DNA of 64,000 nt, taken from the NCBI GenBank assembly GCA_947478455.1, contig CANJWR010000004.1, positions 1 to 64,000 on the forward strand, written 5' to 3'. Position 1 is the first letter of the stretch, and every line of letters starts with the position of its first letter. A program made the translations under genes and the position numbers. Below are positions 25,867 through 34,366 of this stretch, piece after piece. This DNA is from Beijerinckiaceae bacterium. GTDB taxonomy: Bacteria > Pseudomonadota > Alphaproteobacteria > Rhizobiales > Beijerinckiaceae. The notes under the pieces were generated by a model. That model was not told the origin of the DNA and did no database searches. It saw only the letters and a list, made by a program, of their open reading frames with translations.

Positions 25867-27417
25867 ATGACATCGCAAAAATGGTTGCGTCTGATGGGCG
25901 CTGCTGCGCTCGGCGCACTCGCAAGCGCCCCCGCACTGGCGCAAAAATCTCAGGATACTTTGCGGATCGGGGCCTATCAGCCCATCGCGATCATTGATGC
26001 GCTCTGGGATCCGCAGCCGCAGAGCAATCTGATGGACCGCGTGGTGTTCGACACGCTGGTGGTGTTCGACGTCGACAATCGCAAGATCCTGCCGAGCATT
26101 GCGGAATCGTGGTCGCAGATCGATCCGCTTACTTACGAGTTCAAACTCCGCAAGGATGTGAAGTTCCACAATGGCGATCCGATGGACGCCGACGATGTGG
26201 TCTATTCGGTGAAATACGCCATCGATCCTGAATCGAAGTTCCGTTTCAAGGAACAACGTTTCGGCCAGTTCGCGTCGGTCGAGAAGGTCGATCAATATAC
26301 GGTGCGGATCAAGACGAAGACGCCTTTCGCGCCGTTCCTCGCACGCCTGACGACCATCCTGCCGATCCTGCCGGCGAAATATCATTCGGCCCTGCCGGAC
26401 AAGGCAGCGTTCGGTCGCGCGCCCATCGGCACCGGCCCCTACAAGGCCACGCAGGTCGATCCCAACAAGGGCGTGATCCTCGTCAAGAACCCCGACTTCA
26501 AATGGGGTAATGCGGGCCAGCCCACCGCAAAGATCGGCAAGATCGTCTTCACGCCGGTGCCGGATGCGCAGACGCAGGTGGCGCGGATGATGGTCGGCGA
26601 ACAGGACCTCATGTACGACGTGCAGAAAGACGTTGCGGACTTCCTGAAGCAGAATCCCGCGCTCGATTTGTCCGTTCGCCCGTCCATCCAGTTCACCTAT
26701 CTGGCGCTGGACGCCATGGGCCGCACCGCTACGACGCCGTTCAAGGACAAGCGCGTGCGCGAGGCCGTGATGCGCGCCATCGACCGTCAGGCAATTGCTG
26801 ATGCGCTGCTGCCGAAGGAGATTGCGTCGGCGCCGTTCCAGCTCGGCATGTGCCACCCGTGGCATATTGCGTGCGCGACGAGCGTTGCACCGCCGTCCTA
26901 CAATCCCGATCTCGCAAAGAAGCTTCTTGAAGAAGCCGGCGTGAAGGATTTGAAGTTCACCATTGCGGCGTGGGGGCCGTCGCGCGCCGTGGCTGAAGCC
27001 GTCACCGGCCAGTTGCGTCGCGTTGGCATCAACGCGTCGGTTGAGAGCCTCACCATCAACGCCTTTGTGGGCAAGCGTCAGGCGGGGCAGCTCGAGTCCT
27101 TCCTCGTGCTGTGGGACAATGGCGGCGGCGCACCGGACGTCGAATCGACGGCAGGCTTCTTCTACGAGCCGGGCGACCGCAACTACAACGGCGACAAGTC
27201 GCTCTCTGAACTGATGGAAAAGGGCCAGAGCGAACTCGATCCGGCCAAGCGCGAAGATCTCTATCGCACCATGTTCAACAAGGCGAACGAGGAGCGCTAT
27301 TCCATGCCAATTTCGGCGCTGCCGGCGCTGATCGCGCATTCAAAGGACATCAAGATTCCTGACGGCGGAACCAAGAAGCCCGAAGGCTTCATGTTCAACA
27401 TGTTGGAATGGAAATAG
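25867..27417 (+). CDS. ABC transporter solute-binding protein, family 5 (peptide/nickel type)
   Basis: A strong ribosome-binding site (GCAGGGAGG) precedes the ATG. The 516-residue protein has a signal peptide (LMGAAALGALASAPALAQ) and the family 5 signatures ILPSIAESWSQIDPLTYEFKLRKDVKFHNGDPMDADDVVYS and IGTGPYKATQVDPNKGVILVKN. Proteins of this class deliver di- or oligopeptides, or other solutes, to Dpp/Opp permeases. No permease or ATPase is adjacent; the unit ends in a strong terminator, so it must work with a transporter encoded elsewhere. Confidence 0.9.
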   Translation: MTSQKWLRLMGAAALGALASAPALAQKSQDTLRIGAYQPIAIIDALWDPQPQSNLMDRVVFDTLVVFDVDNRKILPSIAESWSQIDPLTYEFKLRKDVKFHNGDPMDADDVVYSVKYAIDPESKFRFKEQRFGQFASVEKVDQYTVRIKTKTPFAPFLARLTTILPILPAKYHSALPDKAAFGRAPIGTGPYKATQVDPNKGVILVKNPDFKWGNAGQPTAKIGKIVFTPVPDAQTQVARMMVGEQDLMYDVQKDVADFLKQNPALDLSVRPSIQFTYLALDAMGRTATTPFKDKRVREAVMRAIDRQAIADALLPKEIASAPFQLGMCHPWHIACATSVAPPSYNPDLAKKLLEEAGVKDLKFTIAAWGPSRAVAEAVTGQLRRVGINASVESLTINAFVGKRQAGQLESFLVLWDNGGGAPDVESTAGFFYEPGDRNYNGDKSLSELMEKGQSELDPAKREDLYRTMFNKANEERYSMPISALPALIAHSKDIKIPDGGTKKPEGFMFNMLEWK

Positions 27418-27440
27418 TTTCCGTTCTGCTTGCATCTTGC

Positions 27441-27467
27441 AAGGGCGCCCGAACGGGCGCCCTTTTG
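27441..27467 (+). terminator. Intrinsic terminator after the solute-binding protein gene
   Basis: An 11-bp perfect stem (AAGGGCGCCCG at 27441-27451 with CGGGCGCCCTT at 27454-27464) is followed by TTTTG, 23 bases beyond the stop. Confidence 0.9.
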
Positions 27468-27525
27468 CGTTCTGGGCCGTTGGAGTTGCCACAATTTCTT
27501 CGGTTCGCGGGCCGCAAGCAAGCTA

Positions 27526-28182
27526 TCACGCTGCGACGATCTGACCGTCCCGAAGGTGTATGCGTTTGCCTGTCACGCGTGCCAGAAAATCCTCGTCGTG
27601 AGAAATCACCATCAGGGTCTGGGGCAGGGCGACCAGAATATCGGTGAGGCGCGCCTCGGTCTCGGCGTCGAGCGCATTGGTGGGCTCGTCGAGCAGCAGC
27701 ACATCGGGCTCCATGGCCAGCACCGCCGCCAGCGCCACGAGTCTGCGCTGACCGCCCGACAATTTATGTGTGATGCGGGTCTCGAAGCCCTCAAGCCCGA
27801 GTGACGATAGGGTGCGGCGCACGATGGCGCGCGCTTCCAGCGCGGTCTTGCCGAGGTTGAGCGGCCCGAAGGCGACGTCTTCCGCCACGGTGGGGCAGAA
27901 AAGCTGGTCGTCTGAATCCTGAAACAGCAATCCGGCGCGGGCGCGGACTTCGACAAAATCCTTCTCGGCATTGCGGATTTTGCCGAAGGCCTCGATGGTT
28001 CCCGACTGCGGGCGCTGCAGGCCAACCATCAGGTGAAACAGGGTCGTCTTGCCCGCGCCGTTGCGGCCTACAAGCGCGATGCGTTCGCCGCGACGCAATT
28101 CGAAATTCGCTTCGCGCAGAACGACGCGCTGTTTGTCGTAGGCGAAATGAACGCCGGCGAGCCGGAACAAAACCTCGCTCAC
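27526..28182 (-). CDS. nikO: Nickel ECF transporter ATPase NikO
   Basis: The 218-residue ATPase has Walker A GRNGAGKTTL, the Q-loop LLFQDSDDQLFCPTVAEDVAFGP that is diagnostic of ECF (CbiO/NikO) ATPases, signature LSGGQRRLVALAAVLA and Walker B VLLLDEPTNALD. It is the last gene of the nikKMLQO operon and overlaps the nikQ stop by 4 bp. It powers nickel uptake by NikM with the help of NikQ. ECF-type cobalt and nickel ATPases are nearly indistinguishable; nickel is assigned from the NikR box and from nikK and nikL. Confidence 0.92.
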   Translation of the reverse strand: MSEVLFRLAGVHFAYDKQRVVLREANFELRRGERIALVGRNGAGKTTLFHLMVGLQRPQSGTIEAFGKIRNAEKDFVEVRARAGLLFQDSDDQLFCPTVAEDVAFGPLNLGKTALEARAIVRRTLSSLGLEGFETRITHKLSGGQRRLVALAAVLAMEPDVLLLDEPTNALDAETEARLTDILVALPQTLMVISHDEDFLARVTGKRIHLRDGQIVAA

Positions 28183-28976
28183 GCATGCTCCAGAGTGAAC
28201 AGCGCGATGCAGGCTGCAAACGACACAAGCGCAAAGGCGCGATCGGCGCCGCGCACAGTCTGCACATCAGCGAGCGATGGCAGGCGGCCCTGAAAGCCCC
28301 GGCAACGCATGGCGGCCACGATGCGCTCGGAGCGCTCGATGCTGCGGATCATCAACATGCCGAACAGAAAACCTACGCTGCGCCATGTGTGCCAGTTGCA
28401 CCGCATGGTGAAACCGCGCGCCCGCATGGAGGTGCGCAGGCGGCGATATTCGCGGCCCAGGACCTCGATGTAGCGAACCGTGAATAGAAACAGATGCACG
28501 AATTTTTCCGGCGCGCGCAGGCCCGCCATGGCGTGACCGAGTTCGACCTGTTCCATCGTGCCCAGAAGCGCGAGGATCATCAGCACGACAGCGTTCGATT
28601 TCAAAAGAATTTCGATGGCGCGCGTCAGTCCTTCGTGGCTTGCCTCAAATCCCCAGATCGCAAACAGGGGCGAACCGGGAGTCGTAAAAGGCAGCAGGGC
28701 CAGAACGAAAAACATGAAACCGTCGAGCGACGCCATGCGCCTGAACGTTGCGCCCGGTTCAAGCCGCGCCGCCAGCGCCGCCCCGATGGCTAGCCCCAGT
28801 GCGGCCAGCAGGCCCGGCAGATGCGAGAGGCTGACAGTCGCAAGCGCGAACGCCATGCAGACGAGCAGTCGCACGCGAGGATCGATCATGCGCAGCAGCG
28901 GCGGCGTCTGGCGTGGCGCGTCGCATTCATCGTCGGCGTGCGCGATGGTGGATGATGTCTGTTCGGGACGCGTCAC
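28179..28976 (-). CDS. nikQ: Nickel ECF transporter transmembrane coupling protein NikQ
   Basis: The 265-residue membrane protein has about five helices and two coupling-helix motifs typical of CbiQ/NikQ T-components: LRTSMRARGF near residue 190 and IVAAMRCRGFQGRLP near 225, each with the conserved Ala-Arg-Gly type sequence that docks into the ATPase. The N-terminal 30 residues are hydrophilic. Starts and stops overlap both neighbours by 4 bp, indicating coupled translation. Confidence 0.92.
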   Translation of the reverse strand: MTRPEQTSSTIAHADDECDAPRQTPPLLRMIDPRVRLLVCMAFALATVSLSHLPGLLAALGLAIGAALAARLEPGATFRRMASLDGFMFFVLALLPFTTPGSPLFAIWGFEASHEGLTRAIEILLKSNAVVLMILALLGTMEQVELGHAMAGLRAPEKFVHLFLFTVRYIEVLGREYRRLRTSMRARGFTMRCNWHTWRSVGFLFGMLMIRSIERSERIVAAMRCRGFQGRLPSLADVQTVRGADRAFALVSFAACIALFTLEHA

Positions 28977-29587
28977 CGGCGCGCCTCCTTCATGGCGGAG
29001 GAGGCTTGCGGCTTGCTGCGGCGATTGGCCGAAAGGCCGTATGCGAGGCCTGCGAGGCCGATAATATAGCCGAGACCGCCCAGTACATCGTGCAGCCAGA
29101 CCTTCTCCTGCCAGGCGTCGATCTGTTCGCGCAACGGGCGAAGCTGGTGGGCGACGCCCTGCTCGACCATGGCGCGAATCTCGGCTGAAGAAACATCGCC
29201 CTTTGCGGTTTGCGCCTGCGGGGCAGGCGTCGCGGCGATTGCGGGCGCGGCGCCTGCGCCCGGCAATGTATCGGGCAATTCGGCTGCGGCGATCCTGTAG
29301 GTCGCCACATGACCGTCTCCGGCGTCGAGTGTGAATACATGATCGGCCCGCGTCTGCGCCACAAAAGCGAACTCGCCTTCCGCATTTGTCCGGAGTGTAG
29401 CCAGCACGCGTCCGTCCGGCAGAGTCACGGAAACTGCGGAATCCTGCGCCCTTCCGCCTGGTGCGAAATAGCCGTAGCCGGAGATCTCGGCCCCGATGGC
29501 GGTGGCGAAGACTTTCAGTTTGTGCGCCAGCGCGGGTGGCGCGCAGATCGTCAGGGCAAGAGCCAGAATCGCGAGGCGCTTACGCAT
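28973..29587 (-). CDS. nikL: Nickel ECF transporter accessory protein NikL
   Basis: The 204-residue protein has a signal peptide (RLAILALALTICAPPALA) and a periplasmic beta domain (HKLKVFATAIGAEISGYGYFAPGGRAQDSAVSVTLPDG) of the NikL/CbiL kind. A linker follows, then one C-terminal transmembrane helix (GGLGYIIGLAGLAYGL). NikL-type subunits replace NikN in some nickel ECF systems and are needed for transport with NikM. It overlaps nikM by 8 bp and nikQ by 4 bp. Confidence 0.88.
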   Translation of the reverse strand: MRKRLAILALALTICAPPALAHKLKVFATAIGAEISGYGYFAPGGRAQDSAVSVTLPDGRVLATLRTNAEGEFAFVAQTRADHVFTLDAGDGHVATYRIAAAELPDTLPGAGAAPAIAATPAPQAQTAKGDVSSAEIRAMVEQGVAHQLRPLREQIDAWQEKVWLHDVLGGLGYIIGLAGLAYGLSANRRSKPQASSAMKEARR

Positions 29588-30209
29588 AGGACGCCTCCTG
29601 CGGTTCGGGCATGCCGAGAAATTCCGGCTTCACGCGCAGAAGCAGGCTGACGGCGGCAGCCGTGAAGGCGGACTCGATGGCCATGACGGGCAGATGGGCG
29701 AACAGGGTGAGGCGCGCGGCCGCGTCGAATTCCTTGCCGGATAGGGCAAGAGAGCCCGCGACCATCAGGGCGGTGAGAATTACGCCGAGACCGCCCGCGA
29801 GCGCGGCGGCGAGGATCGAGAGTTTGCGACTGTCGCGTCGTCCGATAGCGGCAAACAGCGCGTAGCAAAGCAGGGCCGGCACGGCCATGTTCATGGCGTT
29901 GACGCCCAGCACCACCAGTCCGCCGAAGCCGAACAGAACGGCCTGCAAAAGCAGCGCCACCACAATGGCCGGAAAGGCCGTCCAGCCCAGTGCGACGCCC
30001 ACCAGACCATTCAGAATCAAATGGACCGACGAGGGCCCGACCGGGAAATGCACCAGCGACGCGACGAAAAACACCGAGGACAGCATGGCGGTCCGGGGGA
30101 TTTTTTCGTGATCGAGGGCGCGCAACCCGATGGCGCATCCGGCCAGAGTCACGGCTACGCCGGTCGCCAGGACCGGGGCAGACAGAACTCCATCCGGGAT
30201 ATGCGCCAC
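29580..30209 (-). CDS. nikM: Nickel ECF transporter substrate-specific subunit NikM
   Basis: The 209-residue membrane protein has six to seven helices. It begins MAHIPDG, the N-terminal loop that in NikM/CbiM provides nitrogen ligands to the metal through the amino end and the histidine, and has the second metal histidine in VGPSSVHLILNG. In typical members the histidine is residue 2; here it is residue 3, so it would be second only if the initiator methionine is removed (Ala next to Met favours this). It selects Ni2+ and hands it across the membrane. Confidence 0.93.
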   Translation of the reverse strand: MAHIPDGVLSAPVLATGVAVTLAGCAIGLRALDHEKIPRTAMLSSVFFVASLVHFPVGPSSVHLILNGLVGVALGWTAFPAIVVALLLQAVLFGFGGLVVLGVNAMNMAVPALLCYALFAAIGRRDSRKLSILAAALAGGLGVILTALMVAGSLALSGKEFDAAARLTLFAHLPVMAIESAFTAAAVSLLLRVKPEFLGMPEPQEASYA

Positions 30210-30260
30210 GCTTGCTCCGCCCTGAACGCTTTAAGCCGTTTAATGAGATTTCTCATACAC

Positions 30261-30299
30261 CCGGCGCGCGGCCTTGCGCAACAAGGCTTTGCGCGCCGG
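30261..30299 (-). promoter_or_regulatory. Intercistronic hairpin between nikK and nikM
   Basis: Outer arms CCGGCGCGC/GCGCGCCGG (30261-30269 with 30291-30299) enclose an inner hairpin GCCTTG-CGCAA-CAAGGC (30271-30287). It has no T run. It sits 15 bases after the nikK stop and 52 bases before the nikM start, suggesting an mRNA processing or stability element that adjusts nikK against nikMLQO. Confidence 0.5.
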
Positions 30300-30313
30300 A
30301 ATGCGGCAAAATC

Positions 30314-31075
30314 TCATTTCAGATCGACCGCCTTCACCCACATGGTTCCGCCGATTTCCGCGTCGGCCTGCTTGCCGTCAGGGCCGGTGATTTTTCCGTC
30401 CACCAGCACGTTGAGGCCCCACCAGCCGGCGCGCGGAATCGCATAGGCGAAGACGCCGTTCTGGTCGGCCTTCACCACCTGTGTGGTGAACGGATCGGAC
30501 GGAACCTTGATCTTTGCGTCGTTGATCCATTCGATTTCGATAGTGGCGTAAGGCAGGGGTTGCCCGTCCTTCAGGGCGATTCCGCGAAACAGATTGCCGG
30601 TCCACAGGCCGTAGGGGCGCGTGAGCGGGCGGATTTCGACCGGCGCGCCGACCAGCGCATCCCATTGATCGCCTGCGCCAAAATCCACCACCACCTTGGT
30701 GTGATGGACGAGGAAGTGCTTTTCGGCGGCGTCCCAGTAGGGGGCGGGGTTGAGATAGAAAACATAGTCGCCCGGCTTGCCGAATTTATAGCTCGCCTCG
30801 AAGGCCTTCCGGCCGTCGATGGTTTTGGGCGCAAGGCTGGCGCGAAGATCGATCTTCTTGCCGTCCGCCAGAACTCCGAACTCGACCGGCTGCCCCATAT
30901 CCATCACCGGTCCGCCCTCGACCGGATGGGTAAAGGTGAGGGACAGCTTCACCGAGTGATCGCCCTCGTCGGGCACGATGTCCGTGGAGGGGATGAGTTC
31001 CTGAAAATGTGCGGATGCGGGGGCCGCGAGGGCCAGCCAGATTGCCAATGAGGCTGCAAGTGGTCGCCGGGGCAA
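30314..31075 (-). CDS. nikK: Periplasmic nickel-uptake protein NikK (DUF4198)
   Basis: I place the start at the TTG at 31075, five bases after the strong site AGGGAGG. The longer frame from 31102 would begin inside the NikR box. The 253-residue product starts with a signal peptide (LAASLAIWLALAAPASA) immediately followed by HF. A DUF4198 domain follows with many histidines and aromatic residues (EKHFLVHHTKVVVDFG). NikK-type DUF4198 proteins are thought to deliver nickel to NikM from the periplasm. It leads the nikKMLQO operon. Confidence 0.88.
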   Translation of the reverse strand: MPRRPLAASLAIWLALAAPASAHFQELIPSTDIVPDEGDHSVKLSLTFTHPVEGGPVMDMGQPVEFGVLADGKKIDLRASLAPKTIDGRKAFEASYKFGKPGDYVFYLNPAPYWDAAEKHFLVHHTKVVVDFGAGDQWDALVGAPVEIRPLTRPYGLWTGNLFRGIALKDGQPLPYATIEIEWINDAKIKVPSDPFTTQVVKADQNGVFAYAIPRAGWWGLNVLVDGKITGPDGKQADAEIGGTMWVKAVDLK

Positions 31076-31083
31076 CGGTCCCT

Positions 31084-31119
31084 CCCTGTATGATGAATAC
31101 ATAAATTCATCATACAGGG
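31084..31119. promoter_or_regulatory. NikR box (GTATGA-N16-TCATAC) at the nik operon promoter
   Basis: GTATGA (31088-31093) and TCATAC (31110-31115) are separated by exactly 16 bases, the known NikR operator. The symmetry extends to 15-bp arms (31084-31098 and 31105-31119) with a 6-bp spacer. It covers the leader and the region upstream of the nikK ribosome-binding site, so nickel-loaded NikR would block transcription. No nikR gene is in the window. Confidence 0.93.
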
Positions 31120-31231
31120 AGATGAGTCAAGTCGTTCGACGGCAGTGATTCAGGGATTGGAAATCTGGACCAGCGGGATCTTTTGGGAGACCGTGCCAAT
31201 CCTTATGGTCGCTCCGGCTGGAGATGCATGC

Positions 31232-31259
31232 AAAAAAGGCCCGCCTTGCGGCGAGCCTT
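31232..31259 (-). terminator. Intrinsic terminator after the FAH-family gene
   Basis: On the minus strand AAGGCTCGCC-GCAA-GGCGGGCCTT forms a stem with one internal mismatch and is followed by TTTTG; the T run begins inside the stem end. It lies 56 bases after the stop, beyond a second palindrome at 31281-31312. Confidence 0.8.
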
Positions 31260-31280
31260 GATTTCCGACTTCCAAGCTCG

Positions 31281-31312
31281 CGTCTCGAGAACGAGCGCTC
31301 GTTCCAGAGACG
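31281..31312. repeat. Perfect palindrome core just after the FAH-family stop
   Basis: GAACGAGCGCTCGTTC (31289-31304) is a perfect 16-bp palindrome, and CGTCTC/GAGACG (31281-31286, 31307-31312) extends the arms with a two-base mismatch. It begins three bases after the gene stop on the minus strand and precedes the terminator, so it probably forms a stable 3' end hairpin. Confidence 0.6.
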
Positions 31313-31314
31313 AC

Positions 31315-32229
31315 TTACGCGGGCAACACCTTGTTGCGCAGGACGCCGATGCCTTCCACGCAGGCTTCCATCACGTCGCCGGACTGCAGCCACAGCGGCG
31401 GCTCCATGCCGGAGGCGACGCCGGCCGGGGTGCCGGTGCAGATCACGTCGCCCGGCTCCAGCGTGATGCCGGCCGAGAGGCTTTCGATGATCTTCGGCAC
31501 GCCGAACAGCAGGTCGGACGTGTTCGAATCCTGACGGATCTTGCCGTTGACGGTCAGGTACAGGCGGTGGCCGGACCAGTCGCCGAATTCGTCTTTGGTG
31601 ACCACATAGGGGCCGATCGGGCAGAAGGTGTCGAAGCTCTTGCCCTTGAAGAACTGGCCGTGGTTGGTCTGGGCGTCGCGGGCGGTGACGTCGTTCAGCA
31701 CCGTATAGCCGAAGACGTGGTCGAGGGCGTTGGCCTCCGAAATATCGCGACCGCGCTTGCCGATGACGACCGCGAGCTCGACTTCATAATCGAGCTTCTG
31801 GGTATGGGCCGCATGGCGCTCGATGCCGTCTGTGTGGCCGACGATGGTTGTCGGCGGCTTGGTGAAATATTCCGGGAACTTCGGGTAGGACGGCGGAATG
31901 TTCTTGGCGCGGGCCATTTCCTCGATGTGCAGCTTGTAGTTGCGGCCGACGCAGAAGACGTTCTTGGTCGCGCCCGGCAGGGGCGTGGCGACAATGTCGT
32001 CCGACAGGGGCGTCCACAGGTCGGCTGCGCCGCCCTTCTGGGCCGCCGAGAAGGCCGCGCGGGCGTCCGCCAGAGCCTGATCGCCGCCGGCCACGAGGCC
32101 GCGCAACGTCACCGGTAGATCCTTGCCGGTCAGGGTGCGGGCGGCGCGGACGAGATCGAGAACGCCCTTCTGCGGATCGAGCGCGCCAAGGCGCAGGCCG
32201 CCGAGAACTTTGTAGGTCAGGAATTTCAC
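31315..32229 (-). CDS. Fumarylacetoacetate hydrolase (FAH) family protein
   Basis: The GTG at 32229 gives 304 residues beginning KFLTYKVLGG, the family-typical start; the longer frame lacks similarity. The FAH domain (about 90-300) shows CVGRNYKLHIEEM, the metal ligands in LDYEVELAVVIGKRG, the VLNDVTARDAQ segment, and CTGTPAGVASGM near the end. Members hydrolyse or decarboxylate beta-diketo or oxo-acids such as acylpyruvates and oxaloacetate. The catabolic pathway is not evident from neighbours, as the gene stands alone. Confidence 0.9.
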   Translation of the reverse strand: MKFLTYKVLGGLRLGALDPQKGVLDLVRAARTLTGKDLPVTLRGLVAGGDQALADARAAFSAAQKGGAADLWTPLSDDIVATPLPGATKNVFCVGRNYKLHIEEMARAKNIPPSYPKFPEYFTKPPTTIVGHTDGIERHAAHTQKLDYEVELAVVIGKRGRDISEANALDHVFGYTVLNDVTARDAQTNHGQFFKGKSFDTFCPIGPYVVTKDEFGDWSGHRLYLTVNGKIRQDSNTSDLLFGVPKIIESLSAGITLEPGDVICTGTPAGVASGMEPPLWLQSGDVMEACVEGIGVLRNKVLPA

Positions 32230-32384
32230 TGGGACGTCCCTTTCTGGATGGTCGTTAAGCGGATCAATTCCGGCAAACGAGATAGACCGAAGGACGCAAA
32301 GAGTCACGCCGGTTTGGCGGGGCAGGGCCGGGAGCCATGCGCGGGCCACACTTGCGCGGAGGCGGCCAGCCGCTAAACGGGCGT

Positions 32385-33134
32385 ATGGATTTCATCATTC
32401 CCCCCGACATCGGCCCGCTGCTGTTCTCCGGCCTGACGCTGGCGTCGTTCGCGACGGCCTTCATCGGCGTGTTCACCGGCACGGCGGGAGGGCTGATCCT
32501 GCTGGCCATCATGGCGGTCACCATGCCGACGGCTGTGGTGATCCCCATACATACGGTGGTTCAACTCGGCTCCGGCGTCACCCGCACGCTGATCATGTGG
32601 CGCTACGTGATGCGGGCGACGTTGCTGCCGTTTTTGCTGGGAGCCATGGGCGGGGCGGCGCTGGGCGGGCGGATTTTCGTGTCGCTGCCGATGAACTGGC
32701 TGCAACTGATCCTCGGGGCGTTCATTCTGGTCGTGACGTGGATGCCGAAACTGGGACGCATCGGGGCGGAGCGCGGGCGCTTTCTGGTTCTGGGATTTGT
32801 GGCGACTTTCGTTGGCGTTTTCGTCAGCGCGACCGGCACGCTGGTCGCGCCGTTCGTGGCGAGCGCCGCCCCGGACCGTCGCCAGCATGCGGCCACTGTG
32901 GGCGCGCTGATGACCTTTGTGCATATCGCCAAGCTCGTCGCCTTCGGGTTTCTGGGCTTTGCGGTCGGGGCCTATGTGCCGTTGATGGTCGCCATGATCG
33001 CATCGGGCGCGCTCGGCAACTGGCTCGGCGAGGAAGCCCTGCACCGCACGAGCGAACAAAGATTCCGGATGATCTTTCAGTGCGTGCTGACGTTGCTGGC
33101 GCTGCAACTGGTATGGAACGGCCTGCGCGCCTGA
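32385..33134 (+). CDS. TauE/SafE family membrane exporter/permease
   Basis: The ATG at 32385 gives 249 residues with seven to eight membrane helices. Helices 1-2 carry FIGVFTGTAGGLILLAIM, the glycine-rich repeat typical of the TauE/SafE (DUF81) family, echoed in the second half by FVGVFVSATGTLVAPFVAS. The family moves sulfite, sulfoacetate or other organic anions. The gene starts 155 bp from the divergent FAH gene; nothing near it fixes the substrate. Confidence 0.88.
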   Translation: MDFIIPPDIGPLLFSGLTLASFATAFIGVFTGTAGGLILLAIMAVTMPTAVVIPIHTVVQLGSGVTRTLIMWRYVMRATLLPFLLGAMGGAALGGRIFVSLPMNWLQLILGAFILVVTWMPKLGRIGAERGRFLVLGFVATFVGVFVSATGTLVAPFVASAAPDRRQHAATVGALMTFVHIAKLVAFGFLGFAVGAYVPLMVAMIASGALGNWLGEEALHRTSEQRFRMIFQCVLTLLALQLVWNGLRA

Positions 33135-33205
33135 TCTCCGCAAACATGGCTTGCGACATACGCCGGACGGGTTCACAAAGTTCCGGCTGAACAACGGAGC
33201 ATCCA

Positions 33206-34264
33206 GTGGATTTTGCCAGCGACAACGCCTCGGGCGCAGACCCGAAAATCCTTGCGGCGCTGGTGGCGGCGAATGGATCCTCTTATCCGGCCTATGGGGC
33301 CGATCCCTATTCTGAGCGCGCTGAAAAAATGCTGTCCGACGTTTTCGAGCGCGATTGTGCGGTGTTTCTCGTCGCTACAGGCACGGGCGCAAATGCGCTG
33401 GCGCTTGCGGCGCTGACGCCCCCGTGGGGGGCGATCTTTTGTCACGAAGACGCCCACGTAATGGACGACGAATGCGGCGCGCCGGAATTCTTTTCCGCCG
33501 GTGCAAAAATGATCGGCCTGACGGGCCATGCGGGCAAGATCGCACCGGATGTGCTGCGCGATGCGCTGGCCGCCTATCCGCGTGGGCTCGTCAAACAGGT
33601 GCAGCCCGCCAGTCTGTCGCTGTCGCAGGCCAACGAATGCGGCACGCTATACGCACTGAATGAAGTTTCCGAACTTTCCAGCATCGCTCATGCGGCGGGC
33701 GTTAAAGTCCATATGGACGGAGCACGCTTCGCCAATGCGCTTGTTACTATGGGGTGTTCACCCGCAGAGATGACGTGGAAGGCGGGCGTCGACGCCTTGT
33801 CTTTCGGGGCGACAAAAAATGGCACACTGGCCTGCGAGGCGGTGATTTTCTTCAATAAGAAGCTCGCAGAAGATTTTGCCTACCGGCGCAAGCGGGGCGG
33901 GCATCTTCTGTCGAAAGGCCGTCTGCTCGGCGCACAAATGATCGCCTATCTGGAAGGCCATCACTGGCTGGCTCTGGCGCGCTGCGCCAATGATTCAACC
34001 GCCAAACTCGCAAAAGGTCTTGCGACGATTCCGGGCGTGCGCATTCCATGGCGGCCGCAAGTGAACGAATTGTTTGTCGTGCTGCCGCGCCACGTGGACG
34101 CTGCGCTCAAGGCGGCGGGGTCACGCTATTACGACTGGGGCGCGCGCGGCCTGCGCGACGACGAGCGGCCTTCGGCCGACGAGATTTTCGTTCGGCTCGT
34201 GACGTCGTTTGCGACGCGCGATTTCGAAATAGAACATTTCCTCGATATTGCCCGCTCGGCCTGA
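33206..34264 (+). CDS. ltaE: Low-specificity L-threonine aldolase
   Basis: A GTG start with GGAG upstream gives 352 residues. The PLP-dependent beta-eliminating lyase fold is evident: N-terminal DFASDNASGADPKILAAL, CHEDAHVMDDECGAPEFFS, the KVHMDGARFANALV segment holding the aspartate for the PLP nitrogen, and the Schiff-base lysine in SFGATKNGT. It cleaves L-threonine or L-allo-threonine to glycine and acetaldehyde. It is separated from the TauE gene by 71 bp and could be read from the same promoter. Confidence 0.92.
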   Translation: MDFASDNASGADPKILAALVAANGSSYPAYGADPYSERAEKMLSDVFERDCAVFLVATGTGANALALAALTPPWGAIFCHEDAHVMDDECGAPEFFSAGAKMIGLTGHAGKIAPDVLRDALAAYPRGLVKQVQPASLSLSQANECGTLYALNEVSELSSIAHAAGVKVHMDGARFANALVTMGCSPAEMTWKAGVDALSFGATKNGTLACEAVIFFNKKLAEDFAYRRKRGGHLLSKGRLLGAQMIAYLEGHHWLALARCANDSTAKLAKGLATIPGVRIPWRPQVNELFVVLPRHVDAALKAAGSRYYDWGARGLRDDERPSADEIFVRLVTSFATRDFEIEHFLDIARSA

Positions 34265-34366
34265 CGCGGCTTCGCAGAGGAGACCAAAACCTCCCGAATT
34301 TCGTCCAATCGACGCCGCAATCGTGCTGCCATCCTTGGGGGTGGGGCGCAGGATACGGAGAGTTTG

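Noticed and set aside
25783-27339. A 518-codon minus-strand frame opposite the family 5 binding protein
   Set aside because: Composition mirrors the real gene; no domain or start signal.
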